The notes: generated by a model from the letters alone, not told the origin. DNA of 64,000 nucleotides from Halomonas sp. SSL-5 (GCF_030708455.1 NZ_JAUYWF010000006.1:175330-239329), one strand, 5' to 3'. Positions 17,301 to 27,002 are shown, counted from the stretch's first letter. Program-made: numbers and translations.

Positions 17301-20214
17301 CGGTCACGTTCGCTGCCGCCCAGGCAGCTCAGAAATGCCAAGGCACGTTACCCCTCCAAGAGTTGCTGTTCGCTGCCGCCCAGGCAGCTCAGAAATGCTG
17401 ACCAGTGCCACATTGCGGCGCTTGGCGTTCGCTGCCGCCCAGGCAGCTCAGAAAGTATATGGCGGCCAGGCCCAGCGGGGCCAGGAGTTCGCTGCCGCCC
17501 AGGCAGCTCAGAAATGATGCGCCACAACAAACGCCAGCTCGCCGAGGTTCGCTGCCGCCCAGGCAGCTCAGAAATTGCTGGCCTGCACCCCGCGCTGGTG
17601 GTTGTAGTTCGCTGCCGCCCAGGCAGCTCAGAAAAGGTCAAACTCGACCACACCACCACGCTGCCCGTTCGCTGCCGCCCAGGCAGCTCAGAAAACATGC
17701 GCCGCCAGGGCATCGCGCTCGGCTTCGTTCGCTGCCGCCCAGGCAGCTCAGAAAATCGACGACGGCCGCCTGGTGTGGGACGTGGCGTTCGCTGCCGCCC
17801 AGGCAGCTCAGAAATTCGCGGCACGGCGCTTCGACTGCCCGTACGCGTTCGCTGCCGCCCAGGCAGCTCAGAAATCGCTGCGCTTGCGCTGCCTGAGTTC
17901 GTCAAGGTTCGCTGCCGCCCAGGCAGCTCAGAAATCGGCGTGGAGAAGATCGACTGGTCCGCCCCGGTTCGCTGCCGCCCAGGCAGCTCAGAAAAACGGG
18001 TGAAGAAACCACCAACGGGAGTCAAAGTTCGCTGCCGCCCAGGCAGCTCAGAAAGTGGTCCCCGCGTGGGCCTGGCGTGACGGTTGGTTCGCTGCCGCCC
18101 AGGCAGCTCAGAAAACCAGTCTCGGGCAGGCCAGCTTCACGCACTAGTTCGCTGCCGCCCAGGCAGCTCAGAAAACGTCGTCGGCCATCTTGGCGTAGGC
18201 CTCGGCGTTCGCTGCCGCCCAGGCAGCTCAGAAATGAAGGCCGGGGCCATCGTGCCTGTCTCCAACGTTCGCTGCCGCCCAGGCAGCTCAGAAAGCCTGC
18301 TGTGGAGCGGGGACGACGACCTACGCGTTCGCTGCCGCCCAGGCAGCTCAGAAATCCCGCAGCTCGTCGCGTGTCAGTGTCAGCATGTTCGCTGCCGCCC
18401 AGGCAGCTCAGAAAATTCGCCGTGACCACCGGAGAGACGGAGAGGAGTTCGCTGCCGCCCAGGCAGCTCAGAAAATGAGGACGAAGGCGGGCAGGGCGAA
18501 ACGGCCGTTCGCTGCCGCCCAGGCAGCTCAGAAAAGGAGAAGAGTCTGGCCAGAGGCGAGGGATACGTTCGCTGCCGCCCAGGCAGCTCAGAAAAGAAGA
18601 TAAAAAGCCCCATGACAATGGCGAGAGTTCGCTGCCGCCCAGGCAGCTCAGAAAATCTTGGCGAGCGCGCGGGCTTGCTGCTCCTGGTTCGCTGCCGCCC
18701 AGGCAGCTCAGAAAACTGGAACCATCAGGTCAACGACCAGCTGCGTGTTCGCTGCCGCCCAGGCAGCTCAGAAAAAGCCGCGCTTCGTGATGGTGGAGGG
18801 CGTCAAGTTCGCTGCCGCCCAGGCAGCTCAGAAACCCGGCAACCGCCAGGCTCAACCGCATGATAAGTTCGCTGCCGCCCAGGCAGCTCAGAAAAGGTGA
18901 CGCGGCTCGTTGGCCTGGCCGACGAAGTTCGCTGCCGCCCAGGCAGCTCAGAAATCAGCGTTGGTGTCGAACCATCGGGCCACTGCGTTCGCTGCCGCCC
19001 AGGCAGCTCAGAAATGGATCCGCGTCTCGTCGGCCTGCACGCTGAAGTTCGCTGCCGCCCAGGCAGCTCAGAAATGGCATGGGCTGCCATGCCGGGTGGT
19101 ACTCTGGTTCGCTGCCGCCCAGGCAGCTCAGAAATGGTCAAGGGCGGCAGCAGCCGCACCGCCAACGTTCGCTGCCGCCCAGGCAGCTCAGAAATATTTG
19201 CGACGGAAGGCGGCTTTCTGTAGCGCGTTCGCTGCCGCCCAGGCAGCTCAGAAATCGCTAATCTGCTGCTGTGCCTTGCTGATAGCGTTCGCTGCCGCCC
19301 AGGCAGCTCAGAAAAATAACAGCAGCGGCCACCTCGGGACGCGCATGTTCGCTGCCGCCCAGGCAGCTCAGAAAGCGGAGCCGCTGGCGAATTCGTCGGT
19401 GATGGTGTTCGCTGCCGCCCAGGCAGCTCAGAAATCCCGGAAACCTATTGACCTGTTCATGGTTATGTTCGCTGCCGCCCAGGCAGCTCAGAAAGTCGAG
19501 TGGGCATCGGGGCGCTCGACGGCAACGTTCGCTGCCGCCCAGGCAGCTCAGAAAGAGTCCTCTGCCTCTCGGCGGTGGTCGGCTGCGTTCGCTGCCGCCC
19601 AGGCAGCTCAGAAATATCGCCAGGTGCCCGTGATCTGGCAGCCGGGGTTCGCTGCCGCCCAGGCAGCTCAGAAAACTTGTCGGCCGTCTCGGCGTCGTCG
19701 TCCAGCGTTCGCTGCCGCCCAGGCAGCTCAGAAAATGAGCCAGCATTACTACCAGACGACCAACCAGTTCGCTGCCGCCCAGGCAGCTCAGAAAATGGGG
19801 CGGGCCACGCTCCCCGCGGCCCTGATGTTCGCTGCCGCCCAGGCAGCTCAGAAAACCTCGAGCGAGCAGGGCAAGCGCCTGCTGAAGTTCGCTGCCGCCC
19901 AGGCAGCTCAGAAAAGATCAGCGAGAAGCTGGCGCAATTCGGCATCGTTCGCTGCCGCCCAGGCAGCTCAGAAAGAAACCGCGGCCGATTTTTCCGGTTG
20001 GGGGTTGTTCGCTGCCGCCCAGGCAGCTCAGAAAAGCACCCGCAGCAGGTGCAGCAACAAACGCCCGTTCGCTGCCGCCCAGGCAGCTCAGAAAACGACG
20101 AGATCCACGCCACGCCGGAGCTGTGGGTTCGCTGCCGCCCAGGCAGCTCAGAAATTCTCTGCCCCCTCGGCGCGCTCCAGGGCAGCGTTCGCTGCCGCCC
20201 AGGCAGCTCAGAAA
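14368..20214 (+). CRISPR. Type I-F CRISPR array, 98 repeats and 97 spacers
   Basis: The 28-bp repeat starts GTTCGCTGCCGCCC and ends AGGCAGCTCAGAAA; its hairpin is CTGCC, loop GCCCA, GGCAG. Repeats begin every 60 bp from 14368 to 17368 (51 copies) and from 17427 to 20187 (47 copies). Spacers are 32 bp except one of 31 bp (17396-17426). Ninety-seven repeats are identical; the copy at 15808-15835 has C-to-A at repeat position 10. Transcription runs rightward from the leader. In 85 of 97 spacers the first base is A or T (hand count). No obvious duplicate spacers were noticed. The uniform repeats and large size suggest an active adaptation history. Confidence 0.99.
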
Positions 20215-20247
20215 TATTCAGAAGGAGGCGCCACCTGAGCAGGCTAA

Positions 20248-20275
20248 TCACCCTGTCATCCAGGCAGCATCACCA
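20248..20275 (+). repeat. Decayed terminal CRISPR repeat
   Basis: Located 33 bp after the last perfect repeat, it matches the repeat at 15 of 28 positions, including the unbroken CCAGGCAGC core and CTG of the opposite stem arm. It is probably the ancestral trailer repeat. Confidence 0.45.
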
Positions 20276-20413
20276 CCCTGTAGTCGCCGGGTGCAGTTGT
20301 TTCGTATCTCTCGCGCGGCAGGAGGGGTTTACCTAAGCTTTTGGTACCGTGTCTTGCGTCTGGGTGGCCCGGAGGCCAAGTGGTGCCGGGAAGGCGATGC
20401 CAGGAGGTGCCAA

Positions 20414-21082
20414 ATGGCGGATGCATCGAAGGGGCTGTGGGTGACGTTGGTGTCGGGCTTCCTGGCCATCGCCGGGGTCGGGGCCAAGGGTGTGGCCGAT
20501 CTCTATCTCGAGCGGGCCAGGCTCGATTCCCAACTGATCATCGGCGCGCTGGGCTCACCCTCGGCCGAGTCGCGCCAGGAGGCGTTGAGGCTGCTGGTGG
20601 ATGCCCGGTTGATCGCGAACGAGGATACTCGCCAGGGCCTGAAGCTGTACTTCGAGGGAGACGCTCCCCGCGAGCCACCCCAGGTGACCTCGTTTATCCA
20701 GAGCGGCGAGAGGGTGAGCCTGACACCGGCCACCCCGACCAATGCCAGCCGGACCGACATCGATCTGTTCGTCTGTGGCTCGGCGAGGACGAGCCTGGAG
20801 GCTCAGGCGCTGGTGGAGAACATGCATCGCACCCTTGATGGCTCGGGGCGCTACGGGCGCATCGCGCTGAAGGTATGGGATGGCGCCCTGTACCAGGAGC
20901 TGCCCGAGAGTGAGCTCAAGGGGGCCGTTACCCTGATCTACGATGCGGGGCATGGGGAGGCGGGCGAGGTCGAGGGGCTGCGGGGCCAGCTGGCACCCGT
21001 GTCAGGGCTGCCCCTGCGCGAAGTGCCCAATGCCGGGCCCAGCACGCCCTGGCTGCTCTCTCTGGTGGTGTGTCCCGGGTGA
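20414..21082 (+). CDS. Unrecognised membrane-anchored protein beside the CRISPR array
   Basis: A 222-residue protein. ATG 20414 follows a strong CAGGAGGTG. Residues ~8-25 (WVTLVSGFLAIAGVGAKG) form one membrane segment. Residues ~32-68 (LDSQLIIGALGS...ARLIAN) resemble a short helical stalk found at the N-terminus of several bacterial membrane proteins with unrelated effector domains. The C-terminal ~100 residues (RTDIDLFVCGSARTS... TLIYDAGHG) form a small alpha/beta domain that I cannot name. It lies 200 bp after the array, on the same strand as the hydrolase gene 121 bp downstream. Function unknown; a defence role is only suggested by position. Confidence 0.6.
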   Translation: MADASKGLWVTLVSGFLAIAGVGAKGVADLYLERARLDSQLIIGALGSPSAESRQEALRLLVDARLIANEDTRQGLKLYFEGDAPREPPQVTSFIQSGERVSLTPATPTNASRTDIDLFVCGSARTSLEAQALVENMHRTLDGSGRYGRIALKVWDGALYQELPESELKGAVTLIYDAGHGEAGEVEGLRGQLAPVSGLPLREVPNAGPSTPWLLSLVVCPG

Positions 21083-21203
21083 TCTCGTTGTGGTCTCCGC
21101 CGATCCGCTTCCAGCCTCTCGGTGGCATCCCCCCATGCGGGGTGTGTCGGTCTACCTTGAAGGGTAATCCCTGCGGCATCTTCTCCAGGGTGGGGGCGAA
21201 CCA

Positions 21204-22271
21204 ATGAAGTGTGCACTGATACTCCTTCCCGGGCTCGACCCGGTCCAGCAGGATCATTATCGCGATGTCCTCGTGCGCAACCTTGTCACGGCCGAGGAGT
21301 CGGTCAGTATTCTTGAATGGGGCGACGCCGGCGTGCCCGATGAGCGGGCGGCCTGCCTGCAGGTCGAGGATGGCAGCGAAAAGGGAACCACGGTGCATGT
21401 GTACGAGGCGTGGTGGGGCGATCTGGTGGCGCGACCCGAACAGCAGACGCCGGCGCGGGCCATCCTCGAGGGGTTCCAGCTGCTGGCCTACTGGCTTCAT
21501 CCGAGCCTTCGACCCGCGTTCAGGCAGTCGCGGTTTCTGACCTTGAGCCTGGTGCTCTCTTCCCTGTTGTTGCTGCTGTGGTATGTCGGAATCCTGACCG
21601 CCGGGCTGGCCGCGATCGGCGCCGACGGCAGCCTCGGCGTCCTGGGCGCCAAGGCCGGCGCGTTCGCCGAGGCGGTCGGTGGTCATGCGATATGGGTGGC
21701 GCTGGCCGGCCTGCTCGCTTTTATGCCGGTCAATGCGCTGGTGGCGATCGCCGGTTTTACGCGCCGCTATCTGACGAACATGGCCACTGCCGAGGATACG
21801 GGGCTTCGCGACGTCATTCGCGGTCGTGTCCATCGCATCCTGAAGTCCACCGATGGGCAGGGCTATGACCGGGTGGTGATCGTCGCCCACAGCTTCGGCA
21901 CCGTCATCGCTGCCGATCTGGTCGCCGAAATGTCCGCCCCGCTAGAGCGACAGCTGCGGTTGATCACGCTGGGCTCACCGGCACGGGTCCTCGCGTACCG
22001 TTCGCGATGGTTGCGGCGAACCCTCGAGCGCGCTTATGGCACCCCCGTGATAGCCGAGTGGCATGACTACTACTCGGAGCAGGACTGGATGTGCACGACG
22101 ATGTTCGAGGCCGCAGAGGGAGATGCCTCATGCTACAGCCATCGGCTGGAGCGCGACGCACCGCTGGTCGACCGGCTGACCGGGGTCACCCATAAGGCCT
22201 ACTTCCGAGACCGCGCGGTGTTGCGCGGTATCCTCGCCGCGCTCGGCAACCAGGAGGCGCCGTCGTCTTGA
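21204..22271 (+). CDS. Membrane-associated alpha/beta hydrolase of unknown substrate
   Basis: A 355-residue protein. Two hydrophobic segments lie near residues 112-140 (LTLSLVLSSLLLLLWYVGIL) and 158-182 (IWVALAGLLAFMPVNALVA). The hydrolase core follows, with the nucleophile elbow VVIVAHSFGTVIAADL (Ser230) and a beta strand RLITLGSPARVL typical of lipase-like hydrolases. A candidate acid is in EWHDYYSEQDWM and a candidate base is the His of GVTHKAYFRD. The N-terminal strand KCALILLPGLDP also fits the fold. The active site probably faces the cytoplasm near the membrane, so lipid or acyl-ester cleavage is plausible. GGTGGGGG precedes the ATG. Its partner may be the upstream membrane protein. Confidence 0.65.
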   Translation: MKCALILLPGLDPVQQDHYRDVLVRNLVTAEESVSILEWGDAGVPDERAACLQVEDGSEKGTTVHVYEAWWGDLVARPEQQTPARAILEGFQLLAYWLHPSLRPAFRQSRFLTLSLVLSSLLLLLWYVGILTAGLAAIGADGSLGVLGAKAGAFAEAVGGHAIWVALAGLLAFMPVNALVAIAGFTRRYLTNMATAEDTGLRDVIRGRVHRILKSTDGQGYDRVVIVAHSFGTVIAADLVAEMSAPLERQLRLITLGSPARVLAYRSRWLRRTLERAYGTPVIAEWHDYYSEQDWMCTTMFEAAEGDASCYSHRLERDAPLVDRLTGVTHKAYFRDRAVLRGILAALGNQEAPSS

Positions 22272-22409
22272 TCTCGCCATGGCGAGGCGGCATTCGCCGA
22301 TGGCGTGATGCAGGTCATGCCGAAGCGAGGAAGGCGGTATCCGTCGATGCCGGTCGCCAGCGTCTGGCCTAGCCTTGAGTCAGGCCTGCTTATCGGCTGG
22401 GGGGTGATC

Positions 22410-22832
22410 ATGGACATTGAAGGCCTGTTCGATGCGAGTTACGAGCGGGTGCTGCGCCGGGAGGTCGGGGGAGAGGCGTTCTTCGCGGCTTTCTACGAGC
22501 GCTTTATAGAGGCCTCACCGGAGGTCGCGGTGAAGTTCCGCCATACCGACATGACGCGCCAGCGGGCCATGCTCAAGAAGGCCTTCTATCACCTGCTGGC
22601 CTTCTACGCCTCGAGCGATGCCGACTACTACCTGCAGCAGGTGGCGGTCAGCCACGATCGCGCCCACCTCGATATCGCGCCGTCGCTCTATGACCTCTGG
22701 CTCGAGACCCTGGTCGACACGGTGCGCGACTTCGACGCGCAGTTCGACGACGATGTGGAGCTGGCCTGGAGGCTGGTGATGACGCCGGGCATCGTCTTCA
22801 TGACCTTCCACTACGACCGCGGCACCCGTTGA
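22410..22832 (+). CDS. Bacterial globin
   Basis: A 140-residue protein starting at ATG 22410 (MDIEGLFDASYERVLR) after GGGG; an earlier in-frame ATG would add an unlikely 35 residues. The all-helical sequence with FFAAFYERFIEASPEVAVKF (helices A-B) and a likely proximal haem ligand in VAVSHDRAHLDI fits single-domain globins. Such proteins bind O2 or NO in the cytoplasm; its exact role is unknown. It stands alone, 139 bp after the hydrolase gene. The 3' neighbour is convergent. Confidence 0.75.
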   Translation: MDIEGLFDASYERVLRREVGGEAFFAAFYERFIEASPEVAVKFRHTDMTRQRAMLKKAFYHLLAFYASSDADYYLQQVAVSHDRAHLDIAPSLYDLWLETLVDTVRDFDAQFDDDVELAWRLVMTPGIVFMTFHYDRGTR

Positions 22833-22876
22833 GGCCGCGCGGAGGCCGTTAGGTGTTTAGTACCGGGGTGTCGGCA

Positions 22877-23209
22877 TCATCGGTGTCCGTGACCGGTTCC
22901 CGTGCCCGGCATCACCACCCACTCCGGCTCCTCGAACTCGCCGATCACGCGGATCTCGCAGAAGGGGGCGGCACTCTTGATGATCTCCTTCACCCTGGGC
23001 GCCGGCTGGGCCTCCATGGCGTCGCGGCTGGCCTTGCTGTCCCAGTGGGCGATGGCGATTAGGGTGGCGGGGTCGTCGATCTTGCGGTGCAGTTCGGTGC
23101 CCCGCGCGCCCGGCGCCTGCTGGATCAGCTCGCTGGCGCGCACCCAGGTGTCGGCGTAGTCCTCGGCGGTGTAGTCGTCGCGGATGTGTACCTCGAAGAT
23201 GTATTTCAC
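22877..23209 (-). CDS. Antibiotic-biosynthesis-monooxygenase-fold small protein
   Basis: A 110-residue protein starting at GTG 23209 (KYIFEVHIRDDYTAEDYA), 5 nt from AGGAGAG. The beta-alpha-beta pattern with residues ASELIQQAPGARGTELHRKI and LIAIAHWDSKASRDAM matches dimeric alpha+beta barrel (ABM-like) proteins, which often act on small aromatic or haem-type substrates. No catalytic residue can be assigned. Single gene, convergent with the globin. Confidence 0.65.
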   Translation of the reverse strand: MKYIFEVHIRDDYTAEDYADTWVRASELIQQAPGARGTELHRKIDDPATLIAIAHWDSKASRDAMEAQPAPRVKEIIKSAAPFCEIRVIGEFEEPEWVVMPGTGTGHGHR

Positions 23210-23432
23210 GTTGACTCTCCTGATGGTGGATTCCCCGATCTCTCTCGGCCCATGACCGATACGGGGCGTACTTTTTGTTTGTTTGAGAAGGCGTTGGCTT
23301 CTCGAAACCCATCCAGATCAATAAAACTTTAGTTCAAGGCTGTTAGCGTGTGCGCGTGGCTTTGCGATGGGGCCGGCGTCTGTGAGCCCCTCGATCTGGC
23401 CACTCCTTTCAATGCTTACAGGGGAAGCGCTC

Positions 23433-24911
23433 ATGTCCCAACCTCAAGAAGGCGCCTCGGACCTGCGGCTGGTGCCGGCACTGGTGGCGGTAGCGGTCGG
23501 CGTGGTGGTGTGGCTGTTGCCCCAGCCGGCCGATGTCTCCGACCAGGGCTGGCTGATGCTGGCCATGTTCATCGGCACGATTGCCGCGATCATCGGCAAG
23601 GCGATGCCGATCGGGGCGCTCTCGATCGTCGCCATCGCGATGGTGGCGGCGTCGGGCGTCACCAGCGACCAGCCGGGTACGGCGATCCGCGATGCACTGG
23701 GCAGCTTCACCAGTCCGCTGATCTGGCTGATTGCCGTGGCCATCATGATATCCCGCAGCCTGATCAAGACCGGCCTGGGCTCGCGTATCGGCTACTATTT
23801 CATCTCCGTATTCGGCAAGCGTACGCTGGGTATCGGCTATGCCCTGGCGCTTTCCGAGCTGACCATCGCCCCGGTCACCCCCAGCAACACGGCGCGCGGG
23901 GGCGGCATCATGCACCCCATCATGCAGTCGATCGCCCATAGCTTCGGTTCGACCCCCGAGAACGGGAATACCGGCAAGATCGGCAAGTACCTGGCACTGG
24001 TCAACTACCATAGCAACCCCATTACCTCGGCGATGTTCGTGACCGCCACGGCCCCCAACCCGCTGACCGTCAAGCTGATTGCCGAGGCTACCGGTGCCGC
24101 GATTACGCTGAGCTGGACCACCTGGGCGCTGGCCATGCTGTTGCCGGGCCTGGCGGCGATCGCGCTGATGCCACTGGTGCTCTACCTGCTCTATCCCCCC
24201 GAGATCAAGAAGACCGAAGACGCGGCGAGCTTCGCCCGCCAGCAGCTCTCCGACCTGGGCGGCATGCAACGAGACGAGAAGATCACCCTGGGGGTGTTCG
24301 TGATGCTGCTGCTGCTGTGGGCAGGGGTGCCGGCCTGGCTGCTGGGTGATGCCTTTGAGCTGCATTCGGCCACGTCCGCGCTGATCGGCCTCGCCGTTCT
24401 GCTGCTGACCGGGGTGCTGACCTGGAAGGACGTGCTGAACGAAAAGAGTGCCTGGGACACCCTGGTGTGGTTCGGTGCGCTGGTGATGATGGCCTCGCAG
24501 CTTAATCAGCTTGGTGTGGTGGCCTGGTTTTCCTCCACCATCGAGGGCCTGATTACCCAGACCGGCGTGGGCTGGCTTGGCGCGAGTTCCTTGCTGATCC
24601 TGGTATTCCTCTATTCTCACTACTTCTTCGCCAGTACCACGGCGCATATCACGGCGATGATGGGAGCCTTTCTGGCCGTGGGCCTGGCCATGGGGGCGCC
24701 GGCGATGCCGTTCGTGCTGAGCATGGCCGCGGCCTCCTCGATCATGATGACCCTGACCCACTACGCCACGGGCACCTCCCCGGTCATCTTCGGTTCGGGC
24801 TACGTGCCGCTGGGCGAATGGTGGCGCGCCGGCTTCGTGATGAGCGTGGTCAACCTGCTGGTCTGGGTCGTGGTGGGCGGTCTATGGTGGAAGCTGCTCG
24901 GCTACTGGTAA
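23433..24911 (+). CDS. DASS-family (SLC13-like) anion/dicarboxylate permease
   Basis: A 492-residue membrane protein starting at ATG 23433 (MSQPQEGASDLRL) after AGGGGAAG. It has about twelve hydrophobic segments and the DASS signatures SELTIAPVTPSNTARGGGIMHPI (~148-170) and a C-terminal HYATGTSPVIFGSGYVPLGEWW. Relatives carry out exchange or Na+-coupled uptake of 2-oxoglutarate, malate, succinate, citrate or sulphate across the inner membrane. The specific anion cannot be decided. The small DUF3592 gene starts 10 bp downstream, so the two are probably one operon. Confidence 0.88.
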   Translation: MSQPQEGASDLRLVPALVAVAVGVVVWLLPQPADVSDQGWLMLAMFIGTIAAIIGKAMPIGALSIVAIAMVAASGVTSDQPGTAIRDALGSFTSPLIWLIAVAIMISRSLIKTGLGSRIGYYFISVFGKRTLGIGYALALSELTIAPVTPSNTARGGGIMHPIMQSIAHSFGSTPENGNTGKIGKYLALVNYHSNPITSAMFVTATAPNPLTVKLIAEATGAAITLSWTTWALAMLLPGLAAIALMPLVLYLLYPPEIKKTEDAASFARQQLSDLGGMQRDEKITLGVFVMLLLLWAGVPAWLLGDAFELHSATSALIGLAVLLLTGVLTWKDVLNEKSAWDTLVWFGALVMMASQLNQLGVVAWFSSTIEGLITQTGVGWLGASSLLILVFLYSHYFFASTTAHITAMMGAFLAVGLAMGAPAMPFVLSMAAASSIMMTLTHYATGTSPVIFGSGYVPLGEWWRAGFVMSVVNLLVWVVVGGLWWKLLGYW

Positions 24912-24920
24912 GGATGTTCC

Positions 24921-25385
24921 ATGATGTCGCAGGCTCCCCTGCTGATCGCCATCGCCGCCCTGATCGGGGCGGCATTTTCCGCTTATGGCGTATGGCGGCG
25001 TCGCGGCGTCAGCGCCTGGCCACGGGCCACGGCCGAGGTGGTCGCCACCGAGGTCATCGAGCTTGGCTCGCGGGTGCAGAATCGCGAGGGCCCCGAACAG
25101 CAGCGTCGCTACCTGGCCAGGGTGGAGGTGCGCTTCGAGGTGGCGGGCCAGGCGATCGTCACCGACAACCGCCGCTTCGATGCGCCGCCTTCCTTCACGG
25201 AGCGTGAGGCGGCCGAGGCCTGGCTGCGAGACTACCCCACCGGCAAGACGCTGGAGGTTCGCTACGACCCCGACGACCCGAAACTCGCCCAGTTCGGCCC
25301 GTCGCGTATCCCCACCCGGCGCATCGGACTGGCGTTGTTCCTGCTGGCGATGGCGGGGTTTGCCCTGTTCATCTACCTGCAGTGA
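24921..25385 (+). CDS. DUF3592 membrane protein
   Basis: A 154-residue protein with one membrane segment at each end (PLLIAIAALIGAAFSAYGV and IGLALFLLAMAGFALFIYL). Between them a soluble beta-rich domain contains the DUF3592 motifs WPRATAEVV, RVEVRFEVAG and VRYDPDDPKLAQFGP. The fold is that of a small membrane-tethered beta domain; its role is unknown. It begins 10 bp after the anion permease and ends just before a bidirectional terminator. Confidence 0.8.
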   Translation: MMSQAPLLIAIAALIGAAFSAYGVWRRRGVSAWPRATAEVVATEVIELGSRVQNREGPEQQRRYLARVEVRFEVAGQAIVTDNRRFDAPPSFTEREAAEAWLRDYPTGKTLEVRYDPDDPKLAQFGPSRIPTRRIGLALFLLAMAGFALFIYLQ

Positions 25386-25398
25386 CTCCCGCCATGTA

Positions 25399-25432
25399 AA
25401 AGCGCCGCGGTTCCCGGGCGCCGCGGCGCTTT
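25399..25432. terminator. Bidirectional terminator
   Basis: AAAGCGCCGCGG (25399-25410) and CCGCGGCGCTTT (25421-25432) are exact complements between the convergent DUF3592 and phoD genes. Confidence 0.8.
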
Positions 25433-25454
25433 GCGTGGTAGTCAGGCCTGCGTA

Positions 25455-27002
25455 TCAAGCGCGCTGGGGTTCCATTGCCTGGGTATGCAGGGCATTGCCG
25501 GCCGCGTCCATCAGCGTCACGGTGAGCACCTCGCTTTCACCGTCGAGATCCACCTGGCCGAAGAACTGGTAGCCGTCGGAGGGCGGCAGGTTGGACTGTC
25601 CCTCCGGCGGGGCCTTCTGGAACACCACCTCGGGGCCGAAGGTGCCGTCCAGCTCGCCGGGGCCGAAGGTGCCGGCGTGGAGCGGGCCGCTGACAAACTC
25701 CCAGAAGGGCGCGAACTCCTTGAAGCTGGCGCGCTCGGGTGAGTACTGCTGGGCGGCGGTGTAGTGCACGTCGGCGGTGAGCCACACCACATTGTGTATG
25801 GCCTCGTCGCGGATGGCGCGCAGCAGGTCGGCGATCTCCATCTCACGTCCCAGCGGCTTGCCGTGATGGTCGTTGGCGACGGCCTCGAAGTGTTCGCCGT
25901 CGCGCACGATCAGCCCGATCGGCATGTCGGAGGCGATGATCTTCCAGGTGGCGGTGGAGCGGCGCAGGCCGTCGAGAAGCCAGCGCAGCTGGTCCTGCCC
26001 CAGGAAGCTGGCCGCTTCGCCGCCATCCTGCTGGTTGCGGCTGTTGGCTGCGCGGTAGGTGCGCATGTCCAGCATGAAGACCTCGAGGCTGGGCCCGTAG
26101 GCGAAGCGCCGGTGGATGCGGCCGGGAGCCTCGGGACGCTGGCGCAGCGGCATGTATTCGAGGAAGGCACGACGTGCGCGTGCCGCCAGCAGGCTGGCGT
26201 TCTTCTCGGTGTAGCGATCGTCGTCGAGGAGCTCGCCGGGGTACCAATTGTTGGTGGTCTCGTGGTCGTCCCACTGGGCGAGCATGGGCACCTCGGCGTT
26301 GAACTGGCGGACGTTGGCATCCATCAGGTTGTAGGCGAACTGGCCGCGAAACTCCTGCAGGGTTTCCGCCACCTTGCGCTTCTCGGGCGTGACCAGGTTG
26401 CGCCAGGTCTCGCCGTTGGCCAGCGTCACGCTCTCCTTCAGGGGGCCGTCGGCGTAGACGGTATCGCCGGAGTGAATGAAGAAGTCGGGGCGCTGGCGGT
26501 GCATGGTGGCGTAGGTGGTCATGCCGCCGCGCGACGCGTCGATGCCCCAGCCCTGGCCGGCGGTATCGCCGGACCACACGAAGCGCACGTCACGGCGGGT
26601 GCTGGGCGGGAGGCGCAGTTGGCCGATCACCGGCTCGCTGATGGCGCGATGGTCATCGAGGGAGGCGAAGCGCACGCGGTAGTGGGCGCTATCCATGCCG
26701 GCTAGGCCGGTGACGTCGAGCTTGGCGGTGAGATCGGTGGCAGGCAGCACCTCGGGACCGGCCAGCTGTCGGGCGCCGTGGAATTCGGGGTTATCGGCGA
26801 TCTCCACCAGCATGCGCGAGGGGCGGTCGGCACGGGCCCAGAGCATGGCGCGGTCGTGGAGCATGTCGCCGCTCATCACGCCATAGGGCAGCATCGGGCG
26901 GCGGCCCTGGGCCAGCACGATGGAGGGGGCGGCCAGGCAGGCGCCGAGGGTGGCGCCTCCCTTGAGGCCGAGCGTGAGGGCGTCGCGACGGGTGAAGCGC
27001 AT
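25455..27002 (-). CDS. phoD: Alkaline phosphatase D (PhoD), Tat-exported
   Basis: A 515-residue protein starting at ATG 27002, preceded by CGGAGG; the longer frame upstream lacks a site. The N-terminus MRFTRRDALTLGLKGGATL is a twin-arginine signal, expected because PhoD folds with Ca2+/Fe3+ before export. Metal-site motifs are visible: FVWSGDTAGQG, FFIHSGDTVYAD, LAQWDDHETTNNW and VWLTADVHYTAAQ. It hydrolyses phosphomonoesters and diesters in the periplasm or outside the cell. No Pho box was recognised in front. Monocistronic, between a terminator and the divergent exonuclease-family gene. Confidence 0.92.
   Translation of the reverse strand: MRFTRRDALTLGLKGGATLGACLAAPSIVLAQGRRPMLPYGVMSGDMLHDRAMLWARADRPSRMLVEIADNPEFHGARQLAGPEVLPATDLTAKLDVTGLAGMDSAHYRVRFASLDDHRAISEPVIGQLRLPPSTRRDVRFVWSGDTAGQGWGIDASRGGMTTYATMHRQRPDFFIHSGDTVYADGPLKESVTLANGETWRNLVTPEKRKVAETLQEFRGQFAYNLMDANVRQFNAEVPMLAQWDDHETTNNWYPGELLDDDRYTEKNASLLAARARRAFLEYMPLRQRPEAPGRIHRRFAYGPSLEVFMLDMRTYRAANSRNQQDGGEAASFLGQDQLRWLLDGLRRSTATWKIIASDMPIGLIVRDGEHFEAVANDHHGKPLGREMEIADLLRAIRDEAIHNVVWLTADVHYTAAQQYSPERASFKEFAPFWEFVSGPLHAGTFGPGELDGTFGPEVVFQKAPPEGQSNLPPSDGYQFFGQVDLDGESEVLTVTLMDAAGNALHTQAMEPQRA

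Noticed and set aside
20248..20275. Treating the decayed terminal repeat as proof of a second, older array
   Set aside because: No further repeat units follow; only one degenerate unit is seen.
14401..20336. Many long open frames across 14.4-20.3 kb rich in FAAAQAAQK, VRCRPGSSE, SLPPRQLR or FLSCLGGSE repeats
   Set aside because: They are the CRISPR array read in all frames: the 60-bp unit is a multiple of three, so the repeat keeps coding the same peptide. Not proteins.
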